NCBI GenBank assembly: GCA_965277075.1
Contig: OZ255707.1
Span: 930,001 to 994,000, forward strand
Direction of reading: 5' to 3'
DNA: 64,000 nt
Source: Lustribacter sp965277075
GTDB lineage: Bacteria; Vulcanimicrobiota; Vulcanimicrobiia; Vulcanimicrobiales; Vulcanimicrobiaceae
Shown here: piece after piece, positions 17,280 through 25,608 of the stretch
How positions within the stretch are numbered: the stretch's first letter is position 1
Layout of the letters: each line of letters begins with the position of its first letter
Made by a program: the position numbers and the translations under genes
The notes under the pieces: generated by a model
What the model was told of the DNA's origin: nothing
Databases searched by the model: none
What the model saw: the letters and a program-made list of their open reading frames with translations, nothing else

Positions 17280-18442
17280 CCCTTGCCGAACCGACCGAAG
17301 CCGCCCGCGCCGCGGGCTTGCGCTATATCACCGACGCGGGGCCGGGCTTTCGGCGCGTCAAGATACGCGGCGGTTTTCGTTATGTCGACGCAGCTGGTAA
17401 GCCGATTACCAATCGCGACGAGCTGGCACGAATCCGGTCCCTTGCCATTCCGCCCGCTTACACCGACGTGTGGATCGCGCCGTATCGCAACGCGCACCTC
17501 CAAGCGACGGGACGTGACGCGCGCGGGCGTAAGCAGTATCGGTATCATAAGCACTGGCGGGAAGCGCGCGACGAAACGAAGTTCGATCGCATGATCGTCT
17601 TTGCGAAGGCGTTGCCGCAGATGCGCGCCGCCGTCACGCGGGATCTGGCACGACCGCGGATGCCGCGCGAAAAAATTCTCGCGACCGTCGTGTCGCTGTT
17701 GGAATCGACGATGATCCGCGTCGGCAACGAAGAGTACGCGCGCGACAACGACTCCTACGGTCTCACGACGATGCAAGACGAACACGTTACCGTCCGCGGC
17801 GACGCGATCCGCTTCCGGTTTCGCGGCAAGAGCGGCATCGAACACACGGTCGCGATTCGCGATAAGCGACTCGCGAAGATCGTTCGCGCCTGCCAGGATC
17901 TGCCCGGGCACGAGCTTTTCCACTATCTCGACGAAAACGGTGAGCCGGCTGCTGTGCACTCGCAGGACGTGAACGACTACATCCGCGCGATCTCCGGCGA
18001 AGAATTTACGGCCAAAGATTTTCGCACCTGGGAAGGGACGATGTCGTGCGCGCTCGCGCTCGCGGCCAGTCGCGCCGAAACGAAGCAAGATGCGAAAAAA
18101 GCGGTGGTCGAGGCAATTCGTTCCGTCGCCGCACGTTTGGGAAATACGCCGGCGGTCTGCAAGAAATCATACATCTATCCGGCCGTGATCGATGAGTTCC
18201 TCGCCAACGGTGCGCTGGAACTCGTCGCCGCGAAGGTCAAACGCTCCGTCGGGAACGAACTGCACTCCCTCGACGCGCACGAATCGCAGGTGATCGCGTT
18301 CATCGAGCGCATCATCGCCCGCGACGAAAACGCACACCTCACGGATCTCTTAGCCAAATCGGTGCGCGTGAGCGCCGCCCGCGCTACGAAGCAAAATCCG
18401 AAGCGAACGTCACCGCGTGGCCGCCGGGTTCGCGAATCGTGA
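17276..18442 (+). CDS. DNA topoisomerase IB (bacterial, poxvirus-like)
   Basis: 388 aa from the GTG at 17276. This enzyme relaxes supercoils by nicking one strand through a 3'-phosphotyrosyl intermediate without ATP. Family landmarks: FRYVDAAGKPI and IPPAYTDVWIAP in the N-terminal domain, YRYHKHWREARDETKF (about 85-100), RVGNEEYARDNDSYGLTT, RFRFRGKSGIEH, and the active-site KKSYIYPAVID with the nucleophilic Tyr at about Y299. Length is usual for the bacterial family. The open frame extends upstream through DUF488 but the GTG coupling and family N-terminus argue for this start. The last 59 bases overlap the convergent VOC gene. Confidence 0.95.
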   Translation: MTLAEPTEAARAAGLRYITDAGPGFRRVKIRGGFRYVDAAGKPITNRDELARIRSLAIPPAYTDVWIAPYRNAHLQATGRDARGRKQYRYHKHWREARDETKFDRMIVFAKALPQMRAAVTRDLARPRMPREKILATVVSLLESTMIRVGNEEYARDNDSYGLTTMQDEHVTVRGDAIRFRFRGKSGIEHTVAIRDKRLAKIVRACQDLPGHELFHYLDENGEPAAVHSQDVNDYIRAISGEEFTAKDFRTWEGTMSCALALAASRAETKQDAKKAVVEAIRSVAARLGNTPAVCKKSYIYPAVIDEFLANGALELVAAKVKRSVGNELHSLDAHESQVIAFIERIIARDENAHLTDLLAKSVRVSAARATKQNPKRTSPRGRRVRES

Positions 18443-18800
18443 TCTCGTGCTTCCCGTAGAACGTCTTTCTCAACGGGACGATGACGTCGGCGTCGGCGAC
18501 GATCGGTATGATTTGCTCGACGTCGCTCACACTCACGAAGAGCGACGCGGCGCCGCGCTCCGATGACATCGTTTCGTTGATCGCGCGCGCAGCTTCTTCA
18601 CCGACATCGGCCAAGACACTGGCGTGCGACTGCACCATGATCGTCACGTCGTCTCGTTGCAGCATGACGAAACCGAGCGCGTCGTCGTGCTTCACCTCGG
18701 CCACGACCGTGAAGCCAAGCCGGTCGGCGAAGAACGCCCGGGTCGGCTCCACGCGGGCAACGATGAGGACCGGCGACACGCCGAGGTAGCGGAGGGACAT
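18384..18800 (-). CDS. VOC/glyoxalase-fold protein
   Basis: 138 aa of two beta-alpha-beta-beta-beta halves: the first from VSPVLIVARVEPTRAFFADRLGF to VMLQRDDVTIMV, the second from SLFVSVSDVEQIIPIVADADV to EITIREPGGHAVTFA. This is the vicinal oxygen chelate superfamily, which includes glyoxalase I, ring-cleaving dioxygenases and bleomycin-sequestering proteins. Acidic and His positions at strand ends (REPGGHAVTFA) are compatible with metal binding, but a specific reaction cannot be assigned. It follows the propeller lipoprotein gene by 12 bases on the same strand, suggesting cotranscription. Confidence 0.85.
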   Translation of the reverse strand: MSLRYLGVSPVLIVARVEPTRAFFADRLGFTVVAEVKHDDALGFVMLQRDDVTIMVQSHASVLADVGEEAARAINETMSSERGAASLFVSVSDVEQIIPIVADADVIVPLRKTFYGKHEITIREPGGHAVTFASDFAS

Positions 18801-18812
18801 CGGGTCTGCTTT

Positions 18813-19943
18813 CTAGTTCGTGATAAAGGCCAGACCGTGCGGCGAGTTCATTCCGGAAGCGATCGGGCTAAGGTTGCCCGAGATCATGTCGAGAGCGAAC
18901 AGCCCGGGCGGTCCAGCGCTATATGCTCCGCCGCCGGCGAATGCACCGTCAATGCGATAGATCGTATTCGTCGGTGTATCGGTGAGCAGCAAGAAGGTGG
19001 GCTTATTCGGGGCGAACCGGGTATCGTCCAGCTGAACGGGCATGCCGCTTGCGGCGACGGGAAGGAAGCTCAACGTCGGTGTGGACGACGCGGGGTTCGC
19101 GACAAACGTCAACGTGCTGTCTCCTTGGCTGTCGACGACGAGCGTCGAGCCGTCGGGCGCAAGCGCTTCCGAATCTGGATCAGTCATATTGAGGACGGCG
19201 CTCGTTTTGGTCGCGAGGTTCATCGCGCTCGCGCCGCTCGATGCCACCGGCGTGAGGTTGAACGTCGAGCCGCTCGAATTCAGTGACAAGATGTACGCAA
19301 AGGTGCCGGTGCTCACGCCGTTGGGACATCCCGGTGTCGAGGACGCCGGCGGACATGGACCTGCGGCAGTCGTGGGATTCGAGCCGCTGACGTAGACCTT
19401 CCCGTTGATCAGCATCATGTCGTCGAGGCCGCCGCCGTGCGGTAAGGCCGTGCCGCTCAAGAGTGACGGCTGCGCGGCGTACGTCGTCTGCGAGCCTGCC
19501 GATACGTTGATGACGACGAGTTGCGGGTTCGCATCTTCGTTCGACATCGCCCACAGCGTGTTGGCGTCGAAAGCCATGAGGCCGTCGTTGTGTCCGGTGA
19601 CGGAATACACTTTGAGTTGTTTGCCGGTAAGATCGTACTGGACGACTTCCGTCTGCGTTTTGCCGTCCGGCCCGGCCGTGCCGTCGGGGTTCACGTCGTC
19701 GCCGAACGCGACGAACACGTTGCTTCCGACTTGCACGACGGAGTCGGGCTTCGTCGACCCGCTCGGCGGTGCGGCGAACACGGAGAGGCGATAGCCGCTC
19801 GTTGCGGTCACGCCGCCCGGAACCGGGATGGCACTCGAAGGCGGGGGCAGCGTTGAAGGAGCACCCGGAGTGGCCGAACTGCCGCCGCATCCGGACAAAG
19901 CGGCGATGAGGGAAAAGGCAACAATCGGAATTGTCGTGCGCAC
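18813..19943 (-). CDS. secreted beta-propeller-like lipoprotein
   Basis: 376 aa with a lipoprotein signal ending in ALSGC (Cys at about 19), then a Ser/Pro spacer. The body reads as a repeated beta-sheet protein of the propeller kind: DGLMAFDANTLWAMSNED, GGLDDMMLINGKVYVSGSN, DSEALAPDGSTLVVDSQGDSTLTFVAN, and the closing NSPHGLAFITN, each a strand-turn-strand typical of NHL/SMP-30-like folds. Two Cys in the GPCPPASSTPGCPNG loop may pair. No catalytic residues are recognised. Transcribed with the VOC gene; diverges from the cupredoxin operon across 148 bases. Confidence 0.75.
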   Translation of the reverse strand: MRTTIPIVAFSLIAALSGCGGSSATPGAPSTLPPPSSAIPVPGGVTATSGYRLSVFAAPPSGSTKPDSVVQVGSNVFVAFGDDVNPDGTAGPDGKTQTEVVQYDLTGKQLKVYSVTGHNDGLMAFDANTLWAMSNEDANPQLVVINVSAGSQTTYAAQPSLLSGTALPHGGGLDDMMLINGKVYVSGSNPTTAAGPCPPASSTPGCPNGVSTGTFAYILSLNSSGSTFNLTPVASSGASAMNLATKTSAVLNMTDPDSEALAPDGSTLVVDSQGDSTLTFVANPASSTPTLSFLPVAASGMPVQLDDTRFAPNKPTFLLLTDTPTNTIYRIDGAFAGGGAYSAGPPGLFALDMISGNLSPIASGMNSPHGLAFITN

Positions 19944-19988
19944 ATCGATCCTTTCAAAGAATGGAGCTACGCGGCACCTACCCTGCGA

Positions 19989-20009
19989 GTCTTACCGGAA
20001 AGTTAAGAC
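19989..20009. promoter_or_regulatory. inverted repeat in divergent promoter region
   Basis: GTCTTA, nine bases, TAAGAC in the 148-base gap between the lipoprotein gene and the cupredoxin-MPE operon. A perfect 6-bp dyad spaced for one helical turn could be an operator or a weak hairpin. No sigma-70 promoter is convincing beside it. Confidence 0.35.
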
Positions 20010-20091
20010 GGGAGCGGATTCTGCTATACGAGTGATCCGCAGCGCCGAGCTGCGCGTACTCGAGGAGCAACCCCCAACCTGGAGATATGTT

Positions 20092-20448
20092 ATGCAGAAA
20101 AGCCTCTTCGCCGTCGCGACGCTCGTTGTGAGCGCCGCTTTGGCCGGCTCATACGCACGTGCTGCGGAACCGGCTCCGTCGGCTCTCACCGTCCACATCA
20201 AGAATTTCAAATTCGCCCCGATGTCGGCCAAAATTCATGCCGGCGACAACGTAACGTTCGTCAACGACGACCAAGAACCGCACACCGTCACGGCCACGGA
20301 CAAGTCGTTCGATTCGGAAGGTCTCGATACGCACGCAACGTGGCAGCACGTCTTCACGAGACCGGGGACGGTCAGCTATTTCTGCGAGGTTCACCCGTAC
20401 ATGAAGGCAACGCTTGTCGTGCTGCCTGCCACGCAAGGTGCACACTAG
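20092..20448 (+). CDS. secreted cupredoxin (plastocyanin/amicyanin-like)
   Basis: 118 aa from the ATG at 20092, preceded by GGAG at 20081-20084. Residues 1-25 are a signal peptide. The mature domain has all four type-1 copper ligands: His64 in EPHTVTATD, and Cys98, His101 and Met104 in YFCEVHPYM. Such proteins shuttle electrons in the periplasm or buffer copper. The stop overlaps the start of the metallophosphoesterase by one base, a close coupling. A second intact paralogue lies at 26807 and a broken relative at 28532. The electron partner is not visible here. Confidence 0.93.
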   Translation: MQKSLFAVATLVVSAALAGSYARAAEPAPSALTVHIKNFKFAPMSAKIHAGDNVTFVNDDQEPHTVTATDKSFDSEGLDTHATWQHVFTRPGTVSYFCEVHPYMKATLVVLPATQGAH

Positions 20449-21341
20449 TGGACCGCCGCGTCAGCCGGCAAGACTTTCTCGAACACGTCGCGTGGACCGG
20501 CAGCGGCATCGCCTGGAGCCTTTCAGCGAGTGGGCTCCTCGCTAGCAGGGCCGCGGAAGCGGCAACGAGCAATTTTTCGTTCGTACAGATCAGCGACAGT
20601 CACATCGGCTTCGCGCAACCCGCGAATCCCGATGTGCTGGCCACGTTCACGAAAACGATCGCGGCGATCAACGCCATGCCGGAGCAGCCGGCTTTTGTCG
20701 TCCACACCGGCGACGTAACCCATCTGGCGAAAGCCGCGCAATTCGACGCGGCAAAGCAGGCCCTAGGCGCGCTCAAAGCACCACTCCTCGTGCTGCCGGG
20801 TGAACACGATGTCATCGGGTCGCCGAAAGAGTTTTCGAGCGCGTTCGCGCGCAAGGATGCACCCAACGGCTGGTTCTCGTTCGATCAAGGCGGTATCCAC
20901 TTTCTCTCGCTCGTGAACGTGTTCAACTTCGAGGTCGACGGCAAGCTCGGCAACGAGCAACTCGACTTCGTCGATAAGGATCTGAAAGCACAAAAAGCAT
21001 CGACACCGATCGTCGTCTTCGGCCACGTTCCACTTTATGCGCTGTACCCGAAGTGGGGTTGGACGACCGAAGACGGTTCGCGCGTTCTCGCGGCGCTGCA
21101 CCGCTTCGATGCCGTCACCGTGCTCAACGGCCACATCCACCAAATTATCCAGCACACCGAGGGCAACATCCGGTTTGCCACGGCCGCCGCGACGGCATAT
21201 CCACAGCCCGCGCCGGGTACCGCGGCGCATCCGGGTCCGCTCAAGGTTCCCGACGATAAGCTTCTCAGCGTCCTAGGATACCGGACGGTCGAGCTTGCCC
21301 CGAGCCAACGTGCACGAGTGTCCGATCATTCGCTCGGATAA
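20448..21341 (+). CDS. exported metallophosphoesterase (calcineurin-like)
   Basis: 297 aa from the GTG at 20448. The five metal-binding blocks of the calcineurin-like fold are present: DSHIG (D50, H52), HTGDVTH, GEHD in place of GNHD, FGHVPLY, and NGHIHQ. The N-terminus RRVSRQDFL followed by a hydrophobic stretch and ASRAAEAA resembles a Tat signal with RQ instead of the canonical RR before the Phe, so Tat export is likely but not certain. Substrate unknown. It is coupled to the cupredoxin and followed after 54 bases by an anti-sigma factor. Its 3' third is repeated as frameshifted remnants at 24742-25093 and 28933-29280. Confidence 0.92.
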   Translation: MDRRVSRQDFLEHVAWTGSGIAWSLSASGLLASRAAEAATSNFSFVQISDSHIGFAQPANPDVLATFTKTIAAINAMPEQPAFVVHTGDVTHLAKAAQFDAAKQALGALKAPLLVLPGEHDVIGSPKEFSSAFARKDAPNGWFSFDQGGIHFLSLVNVFNFEVDGKLGNEQLDFVDKDLKAQKASTPIVVFGHVPLYALYPKWGWTTEDGSRVLAALHRFDAVTVLNGHIHQIIQHTEGNIRFATAAATAYPQPAPGTAAHPGPLKVPDDKLLSVLGYRTVELAPSQRARVSDHSLG

Positions 21342-21395
21342 TCAATCCCTGGTATCCGGCTCCGACGCCGCAATTCGAAAGGGACGGCCACCGCA

Positions 21396-22112
21396 ATGAA
21401 CGTTACCGGCGAAGGCCCGGGAGCGGCCCGGCATCTCGGCGATGATGCCGAGTTGTACGCGCTCGGGGCGCTCGAGCCCGACGAGCGCGTGCTGGTTGAC
21501 GCGCACGTTGCCACCTGCGCCGCCTGCGCGCGAACGCTCGCGGCGGCAGCGGCGACGGTCGCGGCACTCGACGATGCGTTCATCGAACAGATTGAGCCGC
21601 CGGCACGGCTCGGCGCGCGCATTGCTGCATCGGCCCGTGCCGCCGCACCGCGCCGCATCGGGCAACGAATGAATCGGCCGTTATCGAGCGATCTCGCCAT
21701 GGCTGCTTCGCTCATTCTTGCTCTAGGTGTCGGCGGTGGTGCGATCGTCGAGCACGCAGCCGGCGTACGACAAGCCGCGAACGACAGCGCGGTTCTGGCG
21801 ACGATCGCCACTTCGCATTTTTTGCACGTGAGCCTAACCGCGCGCGAATCGGCGGCGCCCGTCAGCAAAGCGATCTACGGCCGCGACGGAACATGGCTGT
21901 ACGTCGTCATCGACAGCGCCGCATGCACGTGCCATGTCGTCGCACGATCCGCCGCCGGCGAGCGCGATCTCGGAAGCCCTGACGTTCGCGGGACGACCTC
22001 AACGCTATTCACACGCGACGTTCTGCGTCCGACATCACTCGCGCTCATCGACACGGGGGGCGGCGTCATCTCCGATACCAACCTTATCTATCCGGCGGAA
22101 ACAACGCGCTGA
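21396..22112 (+). CDS. zinc-finger anti-sigma factor, without adjacent sigma gene
   Basis: 238 aa. The N-terminal anti-sigma domain has DDAELYALGALEPDER and the zinc motif H37-x3-C41-x2-C44 (AHVATCAACA). One membrane helix follows (MAASLILALGVGGGAIV, about 106-122), then a periplasmic C-terminal domain similar in plan to RskA (SigK anti-sigma), with DGTWLYVVIDSAACTCHVV. Anti-sigma genes of this type normally sit directly behind their ECF sigma gene; here the gene in front is the metallophosphoesterase. The nearest unpaired sigma is on the opposite strand at 23861. Compare the intact sigma/anti-sigma pair at 25090-26195, which also follows MPE sequence. Confidence 0.85.
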   Translation: MNVTGEGPGAARHLGDDAELYALGALEPDERVLVDAHVATCAACARTLAAAAATVAALDDAFIEQIEPPARLGARIAASARAAAPRRIGQRMNRPLSSDLAMAASLILALGVGGGAIVEHAAGVRQAANDSAVLATIATSHFLHVSLTARESAAPVSKAIYGRDGTWLYVVIDSAACTCHVVARSAAGERDLGSPDVRGTTSTLFTRDVLRPTSLALIDTGGGVISDTNLIYPAETTR

Positions 22113-22132
22113 TCCGCGACCACCGGTGACGG

Positions 22133-23329
22133 TCAGGCGATAACCTCTTTCAATCGCGCGACGGGCCGTTCGTCGATTGGGAGATTGATGAGTGCCGCTC
22201 CGACGGCAACGGCAATCGAGATGACCCACATCAAATCGTACGAACCGGTGCGATCGACGATGACACCGCCGAGCCACGCGCCGAGAAAGCCGCCGATCTG
22301 ATGCGACAGAAACGCGACGCCGAACAGCGCTGAGAGCCACTGCGTTCCGAATTTCTCGGCGATGATGCCGCTCGTCGGTGCGACGGTCGAGAGCCACAAC
22401 ATGCCCATCGCAGCCGAAAATGCGATCACCGAGATCGCGCTCACCGGCGTGAGCGCGAAGAGCAGAATCACGATGCTCCGCAACCCGTAAATTCCGGCCA
22501 GCACGTAGTGCTTCGGGACGCGATCGGCCAGTCGGCCGATGCCGTAACTACCGATAACGTTGAATGCACCGACGATTGCGAGGGCCGCAGCGCCGACGCC
22601 CGGTGCGAGTCCCGCGCGTGCGACGATCGCCGGCAAATGCGTTTGCACGAACGCGATGTGAAAACCGCACACGAAAAATCCCGCGGCGAGCAAACCGAAA
22701 CTCGGCACGGCGATGGCTTCGCGGAAGGCCGTTACGGCGGACACGCCACGCGCGCGATTCGTCTTCGGCGGATCGCGCAACAGCCACGCAACCGGAACGA
22801 TCAGCGCCCCGACGCCCGCCAGAATTAAGAGCGTGGTATACCATCCGAGGACGCCGATCGAAACTTGCGCCAACGGCGGATAGAACAATTGGCCGAGCGA
22901 ACCGCCCGCCCCGAGTATGCCGAGCGCAGCGGTGCGGCGTTCCGGCGGAACGAGCGCCGCTATCGGTGCGAGCAAGACGCCGAACGAGGTCGTCGCCAAC
23001 GCGAGCCCGATCAGCGTGCCGCCGCACCAAGCAAACACGACCGGTTGTGTTGCGGTCGCCATGACACCGATACCGGCCGCGTAGAGCAGACCGCCGAGCG
23101 CGACCGTGCGGCGTGCGCCGAACCGGTCCGCGACGACGCCGACGAACGGCTGCGCTACGCCCCAGACGAGGTTCTGCAGGCCGAACGCAAGAGCGAAAAC
23201 ACCGGCCGACCATCCCCGTGCATCTTCGAGCGGGACGATAAAGAGCCCGAGCGCTTGACGGACGCCGTATCCGACGGCGAGGGCGAGGCACGCAGCGAGA
23301 AAGACGCCGAGTCCGGCACGCGGGCGCAT
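22133..23329 (-). CDS. MFS transporter
   Basis: 398 aa, twelve predicted membrane helices in two halves of six. The major-facilitator loop 2-3 signature appears as GVVADRFGARRTVALGG (about 64-80), with a related RLADRVPKHYV in the second half. The N-terminal FIVPLEDARGWSAGVFALAFGLQNLVWGVAQPF is typical of the oxalate/formate-antiporter-like and monocarboxylate-like MFS branch. Substrate unknown. It is convergent with the anti-sigma gene (20 bases apart) and divergent from the small secreted protein, interrupting the sigma-related genes. Confidence 0.9.
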   Translation of the reverse strand: MRPRAGLGVFLAACLALAVGYGVRQALGLFIVPLEDARGWSAGVFALAFGLQNLVWGVAQPFVGVVADRFGARRTVALGGLLYAAGIGVMATATQPVVFAWCGGTLIGLALATTSFGVLLAPIAALVPPERRTAALGILGAGGSLGQLFYPPLAQVSIGVLGWYTTLLILAGVGALIVPVAWLLRDPPKTNRARGVSAVTAFREAIAVPSFGLLAAGFFVCGFHIAFVQTHLPAIVARAGLAPGVGAAALAIVGAFNVIGSYGIGRLADRVPKHYVLAGIYGLRSIVILLFALTPVSAISVIAFSAAMGMLWLSTVAPTSGIIAEKFGTQWLSALFGVAFLSHQIGGFLGAWLGGVIVDRTGSYDLMWVISIAVAVGAALINLPIDERPVARLKEVIA

Positions 23330-23399
23330 GCCCTTATCTTGTTTGACGACCGCCTGACGCCTTGAAATAGTTTAGCGTAATCAAGGTGCGCCTCCGGCG

Positions 23400-23840
23400 G
23401 TGATCCGGCGCGGTGACGTGAGCGTATTCCTCACTGTCCTTGCCGGCGTACCCGCGCTAACGTTCGCTGCCAACGATCCTGCCGCCGGCGATCCCATTGT
23501 CATCAACAACATCCGTGTGTATCAACCCGACATTGTCGGAAATGGAGAAATGACCCGGCCCGGCGCAATCAATCTCCGGTTCCGCAACACGCGGAATATC
23601 GAGGCAACCGACGTCCTCTTTGAAATGTACGGCGATGGCGTTCACCTCGACAGTATTCGCAGCACCGGAAAATTCTCGCCGGGAGTCACGATCAATCGTA
23701 CGTTCTCCGACCAATCCGGTGCAGTCAATCAGACCGTGACCGTTGCTCAGGTATCGTTCGCTGACGGCAGCGTCTGGCTCAGCGCCGCATACATCGCTCC
23801 ACACTCACGTCCCCAGGCGCCCGACGGCAATAGTCATTAG
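23400..23840 (+). CDS. small secreted protein, intact member of a locally repeated family
   Basis: 146 aa from the GTG at 23400 (a GTG at 23418 is equally possible). A signal peptide (FLTVLAGVPALTFA) precedes a beta-rich domain: DPIVINNIRVYQPD, AINLRFRNTRNIEATDVLFEMY, SPGVTINRTFSD and VTVAQVSFADGSVW. No known family. A diverged, broken relative lies on the minus strand at 26255-26598 and shares the order RNTR-I-AT-V-FE, GVTI, F-D-SG and V-FADGSVW, so this is a real conserved protein rather than a chance ORF. It is convergent with the ECF sigma gene, 20 bases away. Confidence 0.65.
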   Translation: MIRRGDVSVFLTVLAGVPALTFAANDPAAGDPIVINNIRVYQPDIVGNGEMTRPGAINLRFRNTRNIEATDVLFEMYGDGVHLDSIRSTGKFSPGVTINRTFSDQSGAVNQTVTVAQVSFADGSVWLSAAYIAPHSRPQAPDGNSH

Positions 23841-23860
23841 GCTCCATCCCGCTGGATGGG

Positions 23861-24373
23861 TCAACCCTCCCGCAGCGCCGCCTGCAACTTTTGTAAGGCC
23901 AACCGCAGACGCCCTTTGATCGTTCCGAGTGGCACACCGAGCCGCTGCGCAATTTCGGCATGCGTTAGATGGAAAGAGTAGGCGGCCGCAAGTGCGGTTC
24001 GCTGCTCTGATGGGAGCGCTGCGATCGCGCGACACAATCGGCCCCGTTCGACCGCATCATCCATGGTAAAGTCGTAGACGAGATCGTCGGAACGCGCGAC
24101 GTGTTCCTCGATGCGAGCGTGGCGCGCGGCACTCCGTTTTCGCGCGATTGCTTCATTGCGCACGCCTGCGAGTAAATACGAGCGCAGCTCGCCCTGTCCG
24201 GAGCGGTATGCACCGGCGCGCTGCCAGACCCGCACGAGCACATCGTGGACACAGTCCTCGGCATCCTCGCTGTTTGCAAGGATGGTACGAGCCACGGAAT
24301 AGAGCGCCTTTCCATATGCGCGATACACGCGCTCTAAGCCGGTGCTCTCTCGCGTGGAGAACTCCGCGACCAT
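23861..24373 (-). CDS. ECF RNA polymerase sigma factor, unpaired
   Basis: 170 aa from the ATG at 24373; the frame is open further upstream but that extension is unlike the family. Region 2 runs from LERVYRAYGKALYSVARTIL through the -10 binding segment DAEDCVHDVLVRVWQRAGAY; region 4 has the helix-turn-helix HAEIAQRLGVPLGTIKGRLRLALQKL. It is SigK-like and closest by eye to the sigma at 25090. No anti-sigma follows it. The orphan anti-sigma at 21396 is the natural candidate partner, with MFS and a secreted protein gene inserted between them and the strand reversed. Confidence 0.9.
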   Translation of the reverse strand: MVAEFSTRESTGLERVYRAYGKALYSVARTILANSEDAEDCVHDVLVRVWQRAGAYRSGQGELRSYLLAGVRNEAIARKRSAARHARIEEHVARSDDLVYDFTMDDAVERGRLCRAIAALPSEQRTALAAAYSFHLTHAEIAQRLGVPLGTIKGRLRLALQKLQAALREG

Positions 24374-24741
24374 CCGCGCATCTTCTGACTGCTCGGAACG
24401 GCCGGCGAAAGCAATCACGCTGCACGCATCACGCCACTCGACGACAGCGACAATCGTACCGGGCCGAGAGCGATAGTCGGTTGAGTCGCACCGCATACGA
24501 GGTGAGATGGAACATCGGATCCTCCCACTTTTTGTACGCCGGGAACCGGCGTCTCGGATCAGTCAGCGGACGAAACGGTCTACGCAGTCGGCGCTTTCAA
24601 CGTGGTTACGGTCCCCGTCCGGCTCGAAAGCGATGGCGGGGCGCACTGCACGCTGAGTCATCCGATCGACGTCGCGGCGGCGAATCAGGGGCATGAACTT
24701 CCGACTCGCGTCCGCCCAGGTCGACTCCCGAGAAGTGACGG
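24374..24741. other. 368 bases without a recognised gene
   Basis: Between the unpaired sigma gene and the MPE remnant. The plus strand has a short protein-like stretch around 24590-24690 (VVTVPVRLESDGGAHCTLSHPID) that fits no neighbour and is probably debris. The promoter for the minus-strand sigma gene should lie near 24380-24520. Confidence 0.5.
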
Positions 24742-25093
24742 GCGTTGGCATCTGCTGCCGACGCCCAGCCGGCGCGGCTGCGGAAGGTCCTTGCGGCGAA
24801 GAAGGACGACACGACCATCGTCGTCGTCAGACATGTTCCGCTCGGTGCGTTGTATGCGCCGGGCGCCCGACGATCTCCGACGGCGGAAAGGCGGTCGCGA
24901 CGTTGCGGCGATTTTCCGCGGTGACCGTGCGCGCCGGCCACATTCATCAGATCATCGCCCCAAGCGAAGGCAATATGAGGTTCGCGACGCCGGCCCCGAC
25001 GGCATTTCCGCACTCTTGCAGCACCTCGGGTGTCGAACCGTCGACGTTGGCGCGCTGCGTGCGACGGTGAACGACCACGACCTCATCGTGTGA
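24742..25093 (+). pseudogene. metallophosphoesterase remnant, 3' third, frameshifted
   Basis: Matches the C-terminal part of the intact MPE at 20448 in three successive frames. First LRKVLAAKKDDTTIVVVRHVPLGALY (partly shown) parallels LKAQKASTPIVVFGHVPLYALY; then ISDGGKAVATLRRFSAVTV and AGHIHQIIAPSEGNMRFATPAPTA parallel the NGHIHQIIQHTEGNIRFATA region; finally LGCRTVDVGALRATVNDHDL parallels the LGYRTVELAPSQRARVSDHSL C-terminus. The conserved His of FGH is Arg-His here. The stop at 25091-25093 still overlaps the GTG of the sigma gene, preserving an ancestral MPE-sigma-anti-sigma operon order. The N-terminal two thirds are gone. Confidence 0.85.
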
Positions 25094-25608
25094 ACGACGA
25101 TCGCGCGCTCGCGGCCTCATTCGCGGCACACGAGGACGGCGCACTGGAAGAGGCCTATCGCCGCTACGGCACCGTCCTCGTTGCGGCGGCGCGCCACGTG
25201 CTCGGTTCCAGCGCCGACGCGCGCGATTGCGTTCACGACTCGCTCGTGCGGGTTTGGGCGAAGGAGGGCGCCTTCCGTGTCGAACGCGGTTCGCTGCGTG
25301 CGTTCCTGATTGTGTGCGTTCGAAACGAGGCGGTAACGCGCGTGCGCGGTGCCGCGCGTCAAGTCGCGCGCGAGCGCATCGCGCCGGTGCCGAGCGTGCA
25401 ATGTGTCGACCTCGCCGAACGCGTCGCCGTCCGCCACGCGCTGGCGAATCTGCCGCGCGATCAGCGCGACGTGATCGAACTTGCCTACTGGGCCGACCTA
25501 TCGCAAACCGAAATCGCCGCACGGCTCGGCGTTCCGCTGGGTACGATAAAGAGTCGGGCATCGCTCGGTCTACGTAAATTGGCACGGGCGTTGGGGAACG
25601 ACGAGTGA
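25090..25608 (+). CDS. ECF RNA polymerase sigma factor (SigK-like)
   Basis: 172 aa from the GTG at 25090, which overlaps the stop of the decayed MPE. Region 2 includes LEEAYRRYGTVLVAAARHVL and DARDCVHDSLVRVWAKEG; region 4 has QTEIAARLGVPLGTIKSRASLGLRKL. It overlaps its anti-sigma gene as GTGA (25605-25608), so the two are made together in fixed ratio. ECF sigmas of this class answer envelope or oxidative stress and usually drive their own operon; targets here may include the cupredoxin and MPE genes that accompany each copy, which is inference from context only. Confidence 0.93.
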   Translation: MNDDRALAASFAAHEDGALEEAYRRYGTVLVAAARHVLGSSADARDCVHDSLVRVWAKEGAFRVERGSLRAFLIVCVRNEAVTRVRGAARQVARERIAPVPSVQCVDLAERVAVRHALANLPRDQRDVIELAYWADLSQTEIAARLGVPLGTIKSRASLGLRKLARALGNDE

